A DNA stretch of 64,000 nucleotides from assembly GCF_051013375.1 (NCBI RefSeq), contig NZ_CP142125.1, one strand, 5' to 3'. The stretch's first letter is position 1; each line of letters begins with the position of its first letter. The position numbers and the translations under genes are program-made. The notes under the pieces were generated by a model. That model was not told the DNA's origin. It ran no database searches and saw only the letters and a list, made by a program, of their open reading frames with translations. This document shows positions 7,951 to 17,289 of this stretch, piece after piece. The DNA comes from Kordia algicida. GTDB lineage: Bacteria; Bacteroidota; Bacteroidia; Flavobacteriales; Flavobacteriaceae.

Positions 7951-8652
7951 ATGATTCAGATAAAGGAATTGCACAAGTCCTATCGTATGGGAAGTAACCA
8001 TCTTCACGTACTCAAAGGAATCAATCTCGACATAAAAGAAGGAGAATTTGTTTCCATAATGGGTTCTTCAGGTTCAGGAAAATCTACCTTATTAAATATC
8101 ATTGGAATGTTGGACGAAGCCGAAAAAGGTTCGTACATATTAGACGATGTTCCAATCAAAAACCTAAGTGAAAAGAAAGCAGCGATCTATCGTAACAAAT
8201 TCTTAGGATTCATCTTTCAATCATTCAACTTGATTAACTATAAAAATGCCGCAGAAAATGTAGCGTTGCCATTATACTATCAAGGAGTTCCAAGAAAAAT
8301 CAGAAAAGAAAAATCATTATACTACTTAGAAAAAGTAGGTTTGGCTGATTGGGCGCATCACTTACCAAGTGAACTTTCTGGAGGACAAAAACAGCGTGTT
8401 GCCATTGCGCGTGCACTGGCTTCAGAGCCAAAAGTATTGCTTGCCGATGAGCCAACAGGAGCGTTAGACACCAAAACCTCGTATGAAGTAATGGATTTTC
8501 TTCAAGGAATTAATGATGAAGGAAAAACCATATTAGTCGTAACGCACGAACCAGACATTGCCGATATGACCAAACGTATTGTCATGCTAAAAGATGGTGT
8601 CATTGAAGAAGATAAAGTTGTAGAACAAGTAAGAGCTTCACAATATGTTTGA
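7951..8652 (+). CDS. MacB-type ABC exporter ATP-binding protein
   Basis: A 233-residue ABC ATPase of the LolD/MacB class. Visible motifs are Walker A GSSGSGKST (about residues 38-46), the Q-loop in FIFQSF, signature LSGGQ, Walker B VLLADEP, the D-loop and the switch His in VVTHEPD. It would drive two permeases encoded directly downstream, the first overlapping it by eight bases. Together with the adaptor and TolC genes this forms a tripartite exporter. Substrate unknown; macrolide-like compounds, peptides or lipoproteins are all possible. Confidence 0.93.
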   Translation: MIQIKELHKSYRMGSNHLHVLKGINLDIKEGEFVSIMGSSGSGKSTLLNIIGMLDEAEKGSYILDDVPIKNLSEKKAAIYRNKFLGFIFQSFNLINYKNAAENVALPLYYQGVPRKIRKEKSLYYLEKVGLADWAHHLPSELSGGQKQRVAIARALASEPKVLLADEPTGALDTKTSYEVMDFLQGINDEGKTILVVTHEPDIADMTKRIVMLKDGVIEEDKVVEQVRASQYV

Positions 8653-9877
8653 TTTAGATCGTTGGCGAGAAATATTCCAAACCATCAATAAAAACAAGCT
8701 AAGAACATTATTAGCTGGTTTTACGGTAACGCTCGGTATTTTGATCTTTACCATACTTTTTGGAATGGGAAATGGTCTCAAAAATACATTCTATGAGTCT
8801 TTTCAAGACGATGCACAAAATACCATTTTTATCTATCCTGGTTTTGCAAAAAAACCATTCAAAGGATTTAAAGAAAACAGACGTATCGAATTTAAAAATG
8901 AAGACTTAGAACTTCTCAAAGAGAAATTTGGAGATCGTATCGAATACATTACCGCAAGAATCTCAGACGGAGTTACGGTAAAATATAAAAGTGAATACGG
9001 AAACTACACGGTAAGAGCGGTACATCCTTCGCATCAATACTTAGAGCAAACAGACATTGAAAAAGGACGCTACATCAACGAAAACGATATTAAAAACGAC
9101 GCACGTGTAGCTGTAATTGGACGTTTGGTTGAAGAAGATTTATTTGGACGAGACAACGCCGTTGGAAAATACTTTACGCTCAACAAAATTGTTTACAGAG
9201 TCATTGGTGTATTTAGTGATATTGGAAGTGGCGATAGGGAAGAACGGAACATTTATACACCTGTAACTACACAACAACTCATTTACAAAAACACCGACAA
9301 AATAGATCAGATCAACTTGTCCTATAACATGTCTATTGGTGCAAGTGGCGCGCGTAGACTTTCTAAAGACATCGAAAAACTACTTAAAAACAAGCATAAT
9401 ATTGCGCCGAGCGATCAAAACGGAATCTATATAGAAAGTGTTATTGAAGATTTAGAACAAACCTTACAGTTCGCCAATGTATTACAAATCATTGTATTTT
9501 TTATCGGTTTCGGAACCTTATTAGCAGGTGTGATCGGAATTAGTAATATCATGGTGTATATCGTAAAAGAACGTACCAAAGAACTCGGAATTCGAAAAGC
9601 ATTAGGCGCAAAACCAAGTGCTGTAATCGGAATGATTTTACAAGAAACAGTGGTCATTACCATGATATTTGGATATATAGGATTACTCATAGGAAACTTT
9701 ATACTCAAATCTATGGGAAGAAAACTAGAAGATTGGTTCATTACCAATCCAAATGTAAGTCAAGGAATTATCATCTTTGCTACAGTAACTCTAGTATTGG
9801 CAGGTTTAATTGCAGGATACATACCTGCGCGTAGAGCTGCAAAAGTAAAACCAATTGTAGCGCTAAGAGACGAATAA
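8645..9877 (+). CDS. ABC transporter permease, MacB family (first)
   Basis: A 410-residue MacB/FtsX-type permease. One helix is near residues 22-42, followed by a large periplasmic MacB_PCD domain (about 45-270), then three C-terminal helices. The cytoplasmic loop with VKERTKELGIRKALGAKP is the conserved FtsX coupling segment, and the protein ends in PIVALRDE as usual. It overlaps the ATPase gene by eight bases and is followed by a paralogous permease, so the exporter probably uses a heterodimer instead of a MacB homodimer. Confidence 0.92.
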   Translation: MFDLDRWREIFQTINKNKLRTLLAGFTVTLGILIFTILFGMGNGLKNTFYESFQDDAQNTIFIYPGFAKKPFKGFKENRRIEFKNEDLELLKEKFGDRIEYITARISDGVTVKYKSEYGNYTVRAVHPSHQYLEQTDIEKGRYINENDIKNDARVAVIGRLVEEDLFGRDNAVGKYFTLNKIVYRVIGVFSDIGSGDREERNIYTPVTTQQLIYKNTDKIDQINLSYNMSIGASGARRLSKDIEKLLKNKHNIAPSDQNGIYIESVIEDLEQTLQFANVLQIIVFFIGFGTLLAGVIGISNIMVYIVKERTKELGIRKALGAKPSAVIGMILQETVVITMIFGYIGLLIGNFILKSMGRKLEDWFITNPNVSQGIIIFATVTLVLAGLIAGYIPARRAAKVKPIVALRDE

Positions 9878-9893
9878 AAAACCAAGAACGAAC

Positions 9894-11156
9894 ATGAAAT
9901 TTATATTTACAAGAGATACTTGGCAAGAAATTTTCGGAACCATTCGTAAAAATAAATTACGAACGGCGATCACGGTCATTGGTGTATTTTGGGGAATTTT
10001 ACTCTTTATAGGCTTACAAGGCGCAGCAAAAGGTGTCGAAAACGGATTTGATATGGCTTTCAAAGATATGGCAACAAATAGTATCTTTCTTTGGGGACAA
10101 CAAACAGGAATTCCGTATGCAGGTTACAACCGAAATCGCAGTGTTCGTATTGAATTAAGTGATACTTATAGAATTGCCAATCAAGTAGAAGGTGTGCAAT
10201 TTGTAGCACCAAGAAACGCAAAAGGAATCTTTGATGGAGCGCCACCATTAGTAGTAAACAAACTAAAATCAGGAAACTACAAAGTTTTTGGAGACTATCC
10301 TGTAATTGACAAAGTATCAAAGAAAAAAATACGAAAAGGACGCTTCCTTAACCAAAAAGATATTGACGAAAAACGAAAAATATGTGTCATAGGAGAACGT
10401 ATTCAAAAAGAACTCTTTGAAAAAGATGAAGATCCAATAGGACAATATATCAAAATAAGCAACATTTACTTTCAGGTAGTTGGCGTGTACAAAAAAAATA
10501 ATACAGATTTTTTTGAAGGTGACAACTCAGTATTCATTCCATTTACAACCTTCAAAAGAGTTTTCAATACAGGAAATAGAATTGGTTGGATGGTTATTGC
10601 AGGATATCCAGATGAAGATATTGTAGCGATTGAAGAAAAAACAAAAACATTGCTCAAAAGAAGGTACGACGTACATCCAGATGACGAAAGAGCCTTTGGA
10701 GCCGCAAACTTAGGAGAAATGTTTGGGAAAATTACAGGATTCGTAAAAGGACTAAAATTTACAGCATTAATTGTTGGAATTGCCACGATACTCGCAGGAG
10801 TCATTGCCATTGGAAACATTCTACTGATAACCGTAAAAGAACGTACCAAAGAAATAGGAATTAGACGTGCGCTAGGAGCAAAGCCAGGAGAAATCAGAGG
10901 ACAAATTATACTCGAATCCGTTTTCCTAACATTAGTAGCTGGAATATTTGGAATCACCATTGGCGGCTTATTGCTGTCAACTTTAAATGGTTGGACGCAA
11001 AGCCTAGAAGATTTCCCATTTGTCAATCCAACGGTAAGTTTAGAATACATAGGAATGGCACTTGGACTCATGGTAGTACTTGGAACACTCATAGGGCTCA
11101 TACCAGCGCAACGTGCCGTAAATGTCCGACCTATTGAAGCATTAAGAGAAGAATAA
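9894..11156 (+). CDS. ABC transporter permease, MacB family (second)
   Basis: A 420-residue paralogue of the preceding permease with the same topology: an N-terminal helix, a periplasmic MacB_PCD domain and three C-terminal helices. The coupling loop reads VKERTKEIGIRRALGAKP, and the end is PIEALREE. The start is 16 bases after the previous stop. It likely pairs with the first permease. The two differ clearly in the periplasmic domain, which is where a substrate or adaptor would be recognised. Confidence 0.92.
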   Translation: MKFIFTRDTWQEIFGTIRKNKLRTAITVIGVFWGILLFIGLQGAAKGVENGFDMAFKDMATNSIFLWGQQTGIPYAGYNRNRSVRIELSDTYRIANQVEGVQFVAPRNAKGIFDGAPPLVVNKLKSGNYKVFGDYPVIDKVSKKKIRKGRFLNQKDIDEKRKICVIGERIQKELFEKDEDPIGQYIKISNIYFQVVGVYKKNNTDFFEGDNSVFIPFTTFKRVFNTGNRIGWMVIAGYPDEDIVAIEEKTKTLLKRRYDVHPDDERAFGAANLGEMFGKITGFVKGLKFTALIVGIATILAGVIAIGNILLITVKERTKEIGIRRALGAKPGEIRGQIILESVFLTLVAGIFGITIGGLLLSTLNGWTQSLEDFPFVNPTVSLEYIGMALGLMVVLGTLIGLIPAQRAVNVRPIEALREE

Positions 11157-11197
11157 CTATAACATCAATCAATATTATAATTTAAGAACTAAGAAAA

Positions 11198-12367
11198 ATG
11201 AAGAAAATTTTATTAATCCTATTATTAATAGTATTTATCTTAGGAGCATTTGGAGCAGCATCATACTTTATCAGTTCAAATAAAAAAAGTACTGAAACTT
11301 TTGAAACGGAAACGCCTTTTAGGACTTCAATCGTTAGAAAAACAGTAGCCGCAGGAACAGTAATTCCTGAAGATGAAGTAGAAATCAAACCTCAAATCTC
11401 TGGAATTATTGAAAAAATACACGTTGAAGAAGGTGAAAAAATCAAAACAGGAGATTTAATTGCAAGCATCAAAGTTGTTCCTAATGAGCAATCATTAAAC
11501 AGTGCTAGAAATAGAATTAAAAACTCACAAATAGTATTAAACAACGCAAAAATTGCGTACGATAGAAACAAATCACTTTTTGACAAAGGAATCATTTCAA
11601 GTCAGGAATTTGAACGAGCAGAATTGTCATACGATCAAGCAAAACAGGAAGTTCGCAATGCACAAAGCGATTTGCAAATCATCAAAAAAGGTTCTGTAGG
11701 AGGTTCTTCGGCAAACACAAACGTAAGAGCAACTGTTTCAGGAACGATCTTAGTCATTCCTGTAAAAGAAGGAGATCAAGTAATTGAAAGTAACAACTTC
11801 AATGCAGGAACAAGTATTGCAACTATTGCTGATCTTAGCAAAATGATCTTTGAAGGAAAAGTAGATGAAGCAGAAGTTGGAAAACTAAAGCCAGACTCAG
11901 AACTAAAAGTAAGTCTTGGAGCAATTGAAGACAAAGAATTTGATGCACAACTTACATTTGTTGCGCCAAAAGGAGTAGAAGAAAGTGGAGCTGTTCAATT
12001 CAAAATTAGAGCAGATGTTGCACTTGATGATGATTACTTTATCAGAGCAGGATACAGTGCAAATGCTTCTATTGAACTTGAAAAAAAGGAAGATGTTTTA
12101 GTTATTGACGAAGGTTTGTTGCGTTTCGATTCTAGAAATGAAGACAAGCCTTATGTTGAAGTAAAAACCGGAGAACAAAAATTCAAAAAACAATTCATAG
12201 AAGTCGGTATCTCTGATGGTAAAAACATTGAAATCCTTTCTGGTTTAGAAGAAAAAGACGAAATAAAAGTCTGGAACAAAAAAGCTAAAAAAATAGACGA
12301 CGAAGACAATAATGACAAGGAAAATGGCGATGAGGATAATACTGACGAAGACGAAATAAACGATTAA
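11198..12367 (+). CDS. Periplasmic adaptor (HlyD/MacA family) of ABC exporter
   Basis: A 389-residue membrane-fusion protein. It has an N-terminal anchor (residues 3-22), a barrel-sandwich (biotinyl-lipoyl-like) half with EIKPQISGIIEKIHVEEGEKIKTGD, a coiled-coil hairpin (about residues 95-150), the second lipoyl half with VRATVSGTILVIPVKEGDQV and a beta-barrel domain. The C-terminal tail is a long Asp/Glu/Asn-rich acidic stretch, unusual for MacA and possibly calcium binding or a low-complexity tether. It bridges the MacB-type permeases to the TolC-like channel encoded next. Confidence 0.92.
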   Translation: MKKILLILLLIVFILGAFGAASYFISSNKKSTETFETETPFRTSIVRKTVAAGTVIPEDEVEIKPQISGIIEKIHVEEGEKIKTGDLIASIKVVPNEQSLNSARNRIKNSQIVLNNAKIAYDRNKSLFDKGIISSQEFERAELSYDQAKQEVRNAQSDLQIIKKGSVGGSSANTNVRATVSGTILVIPVKEGDQVIESNNFNAGTSIATIADLSKMIFEGKVDEAEVGKLKPDSELKVSLGAIEDKEFDAQLTFVAPKGVEESGAVQFKIRADVALDDDYFIRAGYSANASIELEKKEDVLVIDEGLLRFDSRNEDKPYVEVKTGEQKFKKQFIEVGISDGKNIEILSGLEEKDEIKVWNKKAKKIDDEDNNDKENGDEDNTDEDEIND

Positions 12368-12388
12368 CACCGAAACATTACATACCAC

Positions 12389-13822
12389 ATGAAAAAAGTT
12401 TTAACATTTATATTGCTCATTGCTGCCACAACAGCAACAATGCATGCACAGAAAAAATGGACATTAAAAGAATGTGTTGATTATGCGCTCGATAACAGTA
12501 TTTCAATCAAACAAGCACAACTCAACCGCGAATCTACCGAAATAGATAAAAGTGATGCCGTAGGTAACTTTTTACCTTCCATAAATGCATCATCTTCCCA
12601 TTCATGGAATATTGGTTTAAACCAGAATATTACTACAGGTATTTTAGAAAATCAGACCACTCAAAATACGTCTGTAGGTCTTAATATGAATGTAACGCTA
12701 TTTGATGGTTTGCAAAATGTAAACAGATTGCACAGAGCTAATTTAGCAATTTTGGCAAATCAATATCAGTTAGATGACATTAAAGACAATACCTCTTTAC
12801 AAGTGGTACAAGCATTCTTGCAGATTCTATTCAACAAAGAATCACTAAAAGTGCTTGAAGCGCAATATGCAGTAACTAAAGCAGAATTAGAACGTACAAA
12901 TGAACTTGTAAAAGAAGGTGTATTGCCACGTGGCGATAAATTCGAAATCGAAGCCAACCTGGCTACACAAGAGCAACAAATAGTGAATGCAGAAAATGCG
13001 TTACGTTTCTCTAAAATATCCTTGGCACAATTGCTACTAATTACCGACTACGAAAACTTTGATATCGCTGAAGGTAATTACATGATTCCATCAACAACAA
13101 TCATGAACAACACACCACGACAAATCTTTGAAAAGTCTATGGAAGTTCGTAACAACATAAAAATATCTGAAGCAAACATTCAATTGGCAGAATACGACTT
13201 AAAAATAGCTAAAGGGCAACGTTATCCAACTCTTTCAGGATTTTACAGTTTCAATACCAGAGCAACCAACTCAGATATTTTCGCTGGCTTTATTCCAGAT
13301 ACAGAAGATCCATTCAATACTATTGGTTTTGTAGAAGGAACAGGAGAAAACGTATTAACCCCAAATTTTTTAAGAGTTACGGAAAAATCTGATCCACTAT
13401 TCGATCAATTCAGCGACAATAAAGGTCACTCATTCGGCTTGCAATTAAGCATTCCTATATTTAATGGTTTTAGAACAAGTAACAATGTAAAACGAAGTGA
13501 AATTGCCATAGAAAGAGCAAAATATAATTTAGAGCAGTCAAAAATCGATTTAGAAGCAACTGTAAATCAAGCATACAATGATGCCAAAGGCGCACTAAAA
13601 GCCTACGAAGCTGCCGAAAAAACATTATTAGCACGACGTGAAGCACATAGAAATTCAACTGACAGATTTAGTGAAGGAATGATGAACTCTTTCGATTTCA
13701 GTCAGTCAAAACAACGTTTAGAATCAGCAGAATCCGATGTCGTACGAACAAAATACGATTACATCTTCCGATTAAAAATACTAGAATTCTATTTCGGACT
13801 TCCGCTCACAGATTTGCAATAA
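12389..13822 (+). CDS. TolC family outer-membrane efflux channel
   Basis: A 477-residue protein with a signal peptide ending near residue 20 (TMHAQ), then two repeats of long alpha-helical coiled-coil segments and short beta-strands, the outer-membrane efflux protein pattern. The LKECVDYALDNSISIKQAQ start is typical. It completes the tripartite exporter and is the last gene of the operon, followed by a strong terminator. Confidence 0.92.
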   Translation: MKKVLTFILLIAATTATMHAQKKWTLKECVDYALDNSISIKQAQLNRESTEIDKSDAVGNFLPSINASSSHSWNIGLNQNITTGILENQTTQNTSVGLNMNVTLFDGLQNVNRLHRANLAILANQYQLDDIKDNTSLQVVQAFLQILFNKESLKVLEAQYAVTKAELERTNELVKEGVLPRGDKFEIEANLATQEQQIVNAENALRFSKISLAQLLLITDYENFDIAEGNYMIPSTTIMNNTPRQIFEKSMEVRNNIKISEANIQLAEYDLKIAKGQRYPTLSGFYSFNTRATNSDIFAGFIPDTEDPFNTIGFVEGTGENVLTPNFLRVTEKSDPLFDQFSDNKGHSFGLQLSIPIFNGFRTSNNVKRSEIAIERAKYNLEQSKIDLEATVNQAYNDAKGALKAYEAAEKTLLARREAHRNSTDRFSEGMMNSFDFSQSKQRLESAESDVVRTKYDYIFRLKILEFYFGLPLTDLQ

Positions 13823-13841
13823 AAATCATCATAAAACACAT

Positions 13842-13881
13842 AAAAAAGCATCAATACTTTCAAAAAGGTTGGTGCTTTTTT
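13842..13881 (+). terminator. Intrinsic terminator after TolC gene
   Basis: The arms 13842-13854 and 13869-13881 (AAAAAAGCATCAA and TTGGTGCTTTTTT) pair over 13 bp with one wobble, 14-nt loop, ending in a T run. It closes the exporter operon directly before tsaB. Confidence 0.85.
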
Positions 13882-13888
13882 ACTTTTG
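13881..13888 (+). promoter_or_regulatory. -7 box of tsaB promoter
   Basis: TACTTTTG matches TAnnTTTG and sits 18 bases before the ATG at 13907. It overlaps the last base of the upstream terminator. No TTG is visible at the -33 position, so activity is uncertain. Confidence 0.4.
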
Positions 13889-13906
13889 TCAAAAATTACG
13901 CAGTTC

Positions 13907-14599
13907 ATGGCAATACGATTATACATAGAAACTTCTACAACCAATTGTTCGGTGTGTTTGGCAGATGATGAAAAAGTGCTCTATTTTAAGGAAGAAAACA
14001 ACAAAAACTATTCACATTCAGAAAAGTTGCATGTATTTATCAAAGAAGCTTATGAAACAGCAAAAATAACTCCAGAAGCTGTTGATGCTATTGTCGTGGG
14101 AAAAGGTCCAGGATCATACACAGGATTACGTATTGGAGTTTCTACGGCAAAAGGATTGTGTTTTGCTTCTGATGTAAATTTAATGGCAATCGAAAGTCTA
14201 GAAATTCTTGCGCGTTCACTAAAAATTGAAGAAGGCGTAATTTTACCATTATTAGATGCGCGTCGTATGGAAGTATATTCGGCAGTATTTGATAAAAATT
14301 ATACACAAATCAGAGAAACGCGTGCAGAAGTAGTTGCAGAAACTTCATTTGCCGAATATCTAGCCAAAGGAAAGGTTCATTTTATCGGGAATGGTGCAGA
14401 AAAATGCAAAGAAATCATCACGCATGAAAATGCTGTTTTTTATGATGAGGTATACTTTCCATCTACAGAACAAATGATTCCAATAGCGATAGAAAAGCAC
14501 AAAAAAAACGACATCGAAGATGTCGCTTATTTTGAACCGTATTACCTAAAAGATTTTGTAGTTACTAAACCTAAAAAGAAAAATCCTGCTTCAACATAA
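13907..14599 (+). CDS. tsaB: tRNA threonylcarbamoyladenosine biosynthesis protein TsaB
   Basis: A 230-residue ASKHA-fold protein. The N-terminus IRLYIETSTTNCSVCLAD and the GKGPGSYTGLRIGVSTAKGL segment are the TsaB signature. TsaB is the scaffold partner of TsaD in forming the t6A modification at position 37 of ANN-decoding tRNAs. The frame opens at 13886 with TTG, but ATG 13907 aligns with the expected N-terminus and follows the -7 box. Monocistronic: terminators lie on both sides. Confidence 0.93.
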   Translation: MAIRLYIETSTTNCSVCLADDEKVLYFKEENNKNYSHSEKLHVFIKEAYETAKITPEAVDAIVVGKGPGSYTGLRIGVSTAKGLCFASDVNLMAIESLEILARSLKIEEGVILPLLDARRMEVYSAVFDKNYTQIRETRAEVVAETSFAEYLAKGKVHFIGNGAEKCKEIITHENAVFYDEVYFPSTEQMIPIAIEKHKKNDIEDVAYFEPYYLKDFVVTKPKKKNPAST

Positions 14600-14610
14600 T
14601 GAAACAGGAT
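14583..14610 (+). terminator. Putative terminator of tsaB
   Basis: TCCTG/CAGGA and TTCA/TGAA form a stem with one mismatch across the tsaB stop codon (14584-14593 with 14600-14609), followed by a T-rich stretch. The final codons of tsaB are part of the stem. Confidence 0.55.
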
Positions 14611-14620
14611 ATTTTATTTT

Positions 14621-14644
14621 AGTCTAACAGTCTAACAGTCTAAC
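14621..14644. repeat. Three tandem AGTCTAAC octamers
   Basis: AGTCTAAC occurs three times in a row, followed by AAGTCTA, in the short convergent spacer between tsaB and the mscS-type gene. The same TCTAAC core recurs in the long repeats near 18780-19070 and 25323-26026, which also lie between convergent genes. Confidence 0.8.
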
Positions 14645-14648
14645 AAGT

Positions 14649-15500
14649 CTATTCTCCTTTATGAATTTCAACACTATGTGGATAAGGAATTTCAATTCCA
14701 GCTGCATCAAGTGCAATCTTAGCATCTTCTAAAACCTTAAAATACACATCCCAATAATTTGCAGTAGTAGACCATGGTCGTACAGCAAAATTCACAGAAC
14801 TATCTGCCAATTCAGAAACATTTACCGTTGGTGCAGGATCTTTTAATACTTTATCATTTGCTTGCATTACTTGCATCAATACTTCTTTCGTTTGTTTAAT
14901 GTCCGCATCATACGAAACACCAATTACGTGATCGACTCTTAAAATACCTTCTGCCGAATAATTGATAATATTTCCATTCGATAAAGAACCATTTGGTATA
15001 ATTGCTAACTTATTTCCTGGAGTGTTTAATTGAGTAGTAAAAATTTGAATTTCCTTCACAACACCAGTGACACCTTGTGCTTCAATCAAATCGCCAATTT
15101 TAAATGGCTTGAAAATCATAATTAACACACCACCTGCAAAATTTGATAACGAACCTTGTAAAGCTAAACCTATTGCCAAACCAGCAGCACCAATAACAGC
15201 GGCAAACGAAGTTGTTTCTACACCTAATTTTGAAGCAACTATGACAAATAATAAAATTTTCAGTGTCCAGCTGAGTAAATTCCCTAAAAACTTCTGTAAA
15301 GTAGCATCAAGTCCACGTTTTTCCATAACGCGCTTAGCCAATTTTACCACCATATTGATAACAAACAAACCTACAATCAGTATTACCAATGCAGCAATTA
15401 CTGCAGGTGCATATTCAATAATTACATTTTTCAATTGTGTGAGCCAATCTGTGGCAGTTTCTGTTTCTACTTCAGGAGTATTTGTGTTTCCGTCTTGCAT
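14649..15500 (-). CDS. Small-conductance mechanosensitive channel (MscS family)
   Basis: A 283-residue MscS-type protein. Three membrane helices cover about residues 28-50, 70-92 and 95-125. The third, pore-lining helix is Gly/Ala-rich (AAVIGAAGLAIGLALQGSLSNFAGG), followed by the beta domain (FKIGDLIEAQGVTGVVKEIQIFTTQL) and the alpha/beta C-terminal domain. It would release solutes on hypo-osmotic shock. It stands alone, convergent with tsaB. Confidence 0.94.
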   Translation of the reverse strand: MQDGNTNTPEVETETATDWLTQLKNVIIEYAPAVIAALVILIVGLFVINMVVKLAKRVMEKRGLDATLQKFLGNLLSWTLKILLFVIVASKLGVETTSFAAVIGAAGLAIGLALQGSLSNFAGGVLIMIFKPFKIGDLIEAQGVTGVVKEIQIFTTQLNTPGNKLAIIPNGSLSNGNIINYSAEGILRVDHVIGVSYDADIKQTKEVLMQVMQANDKVLKDPAPTVNVSELADSSVNFAVRPWSTTANYWDVYFKVLEDAKIALDAAGIEIPYPHSVEIHKGE

Positions 15501-15590
15501 AATATTTTTAGTTTTTTTGATGAAACAAAATTAAAAATTTGGGTAATTTTTAGGTAAAATTATAAAATGAAACGATAAGGTTTCTACAAA

Positions 15591-15959
15591 CTACATTAAA
15601 AATCTGTTAAACAACATCACTGCTAAAGCCAAAAAAGCAGGTATTCCTTGTACAATTAAAATACGTTTGCTTTTAGTAGAGTAAGCGCCGTACAACGCAG
15701 CGACACAAACACAAATAATAAAAAATAAACTTACATCTGTGTCTTCGGTGTACAAAGACCAAAATAATCCTGCGGCTAAAAAACCGTTGTACAATCCTTG
15801 GTTTGCGGCGAGAGTTTTAGTTTCTTCTGCAAATTCTTTCGATTTCAATCCGAAGGTTTTCATGCCTTTGGGTTTTGTCCATAAAAACATTTCTAGATAT
15901 AAAATGTATACGTGTTCTATTGCGACAAGTGCAATAAGAATGGTTTGTAGAATTTTCAC
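15591..15959 (-). CDS. DUF1304 family membrane protein
   Basis: A 122-residue protein with four hydrophobic helices. The start ILIALVAIEHVYILYLEMFLW and the segment NQGLYNGFLAAGLFW are characteristic of DUF1304 (a YpsA/YwhQ-like uncharacterised family). Function unknown, inner-membrane location expected. No operon partner is evident; it is followed by mscS on the same strand after about 90 bases. Confidence 0.88.
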   Translation of the reverse strand: MKILQTILIALVAIEHVYILYLEMFLWTKPKGMKTFGLKSKEFAEETKTLAANQGLYNGFLAAGLFWSLYTEDTDVSLFFIICVCVAALYGAYSTKSKRILIVQGIPAFLALAVMLFNRFLM

Positions 15960-16030
15960 AAGTTTCGATTTTGATGGTTGGTTGAAAAAAAATTTCCTTT
16001 TGAAAAGGTATGGAAAATCTATGAAGATAA

Positions 16031-16060
16031 AAAAGCGTTACCAAACCTGATAACGCTTTT
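16031..16060 (-). terminator. Terminator downstream of dodecin gene
   Basis: AAAAGCGTTA (16031-16040) pairs with TAACGCTTTT (16051-16060), 10-nt loop. On the minus strand it is followed by further Ts, so it ends the dodecin transcript; as a symmetric hairpin it may act in both directions. Confidence 0.75.
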
Positions 16061-16081
16061 GTATATATGATAGGTATATTT

Positions 16082-16282
16082 TTATTTTACTTCAAACGTA
16101 AGTTTTAAGTTTACGCGGTATTCCGTTACTGCATCTCCGTTTACAATAGCACTTTGCTCTTGTACGTATACAGATCTGATGTTTTTTACAGACTTAGAAG
16201 CCTGTTTTACAGCTTTTGCCGTAGCATCTTCCCAACTTTTCTTAGAATTAGAAAGTACTTCAATTACTTTTAATACTGCCAT
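16082..16282 (-). CDS. Dodecin family flavin-binding protein
   Basis: A 66-residue protein with the dodecin pattern: VIEVLSNSKKSWEDATAKAVKQASKSVKNI followed by beta-strands ending in LKLTFEVK. The Trp of SWEDA corresponds to the flavin-stacking residue. Dodecins form hollow dodecamers that store or buffer riboflavin/FMN. Single gene with its own terminator. Confidence 0.92.
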   Translation of the reverse strand: MAVLKVIEVLSNSKKSWEDATAKAVKQASKSVKNIRSVYVQEQSAIVNGDAVTEYRVNLKLTFEVK

Positions 16283-16359
16283 AATATTAGGTGTTTAAAG
16301 GTTAAATAATTTATGAAACCATTAAATTACGGCAATTCTTTCAATTAAAAAAATAGGAT

Positions 16360-17265
16360 TTATCCATTTATGGCAACAACTTCGCTCACTTGCCCTTTTA
16401 ATAAATTCTTCAACGTATTTTCAATACCACTTTTTAACGTCATTGTTGAAGATGGACAACCGCTACATGCACCTTGCAATACTACTTTGACAATTTTAGA
16501 ATTTGGATCGTATGAATCAAACATAATATTTCCACCATCACTAGCAACCGCTGGTTTGATGTATTCTTCTAAAATATTGACAATTTCTTTTGAGATGTCG
16601 TCCAATTCTTCAAAACTTTCATCAGAAATTTGAATCTTCTCTTTTTGTTCAACAGGAATATCTTTTGAAATGACTTCTCTTCCTTCTTGAATGTAATTAC
16701 GGATAAATTCGCGAATTTCCATTGTAATATCATTCCATTCTACCATATCGTATTTGGTAATTGAAATGTAATTTTTATCTAAAAAGATTTCTTTCACAAA
16801 CGGAAAGTGAAACAATGATTGTGCAAGTGGCGCGTATTTTGTTTCGTCGATATTCTTAAATTCAAAAATACGATCAACTATCTTTTTATTGGCAACAAAC
16901 TTCATTACCGTTGGGTTTGGTGTACTTTCGGCATAAATCGTTACAGGAACTACCTTTTTTGGTGAGGCCGATTCGCTAATGACTTCCTTTCCTTCATTAA
17001 TGTAATTTTGAATTTGCTCAGCAACTTCATCTTGTACGTCTTCCCAAGTCACAATATTATAACGCTCAATAGCAATAAAGTTTCCAGAAATAAAAATGGT
17101 TTTTACAAATGGAAGATAAAATAATTGCTGTGCTAACGGAGAATCTTTAGCCTCGTCAATGTTTTTAAATTCGTAACTATTATGTCGGGAAAGAAACGTG
17201 CTTGCTTCAAATTTTATAATTGCGGGATTGCTTGTTTTTTCGATACTTATCGTAATACCACTCAT
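16360..17265 (-). CDS. Nfu/NifU C-terminal domain iron-sulfur carrier with two N-terminal repeats
   Basis: A 301-residue protein with two related Nfu N-terminal domains (about residues 1-95 and 106-200; each contains ...NPxIMKFxA-like and FKNIDExKxxPLAQxLFxxPFVKxIF patterns) and a C-terminal NifU-like domain with the GACSGCPSS motif. The CxxC dimerises to carry a 4Fe-4S cluster for delivery to apoproteins. The duplicated N-terminal domain is normal for Bacteroidota Nfu proteins. Confidence 0.92.
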   Translation of the reverse strand: MSGITISIEKTSNPAIIKFEASTFLSRHNSYEFKNIDEAKDSPLAQQLFYLPFVKTIFISGNFIAIERYNIVTWEDVQDEVAEQIQNYINEGKEVISESASPKKVVPVTIYAESTPNPTVMKFVANKKIVDRIFEFKNIDETKYAPLAQSLFHFPFVKEIFLDKNYISITKYDMVEWNDITMEIREFIRNYIQEGREVISKDIPVEQKEKIQISDESFEELDDISKEIVNILEEYIKPAVASDGGNIMFDSYDPNSKIVKVVLQGACSGCPSSTMTLKSGIENTLKNLLKGQVSEVVAING

Positions 17266-17281
17266 GGTTTCAAATTTTTTA

Positions 17282-17289
17282 CAAAAGTA
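17282..17289 (-). promoter_or_regulatory. -7 box of nfu promoter
   Basis: On the minus strand this reads TACTTTTG, a perfect -7 match 16 bases before the start codon. No TTG is visible at -33. Confidence 0.45.
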
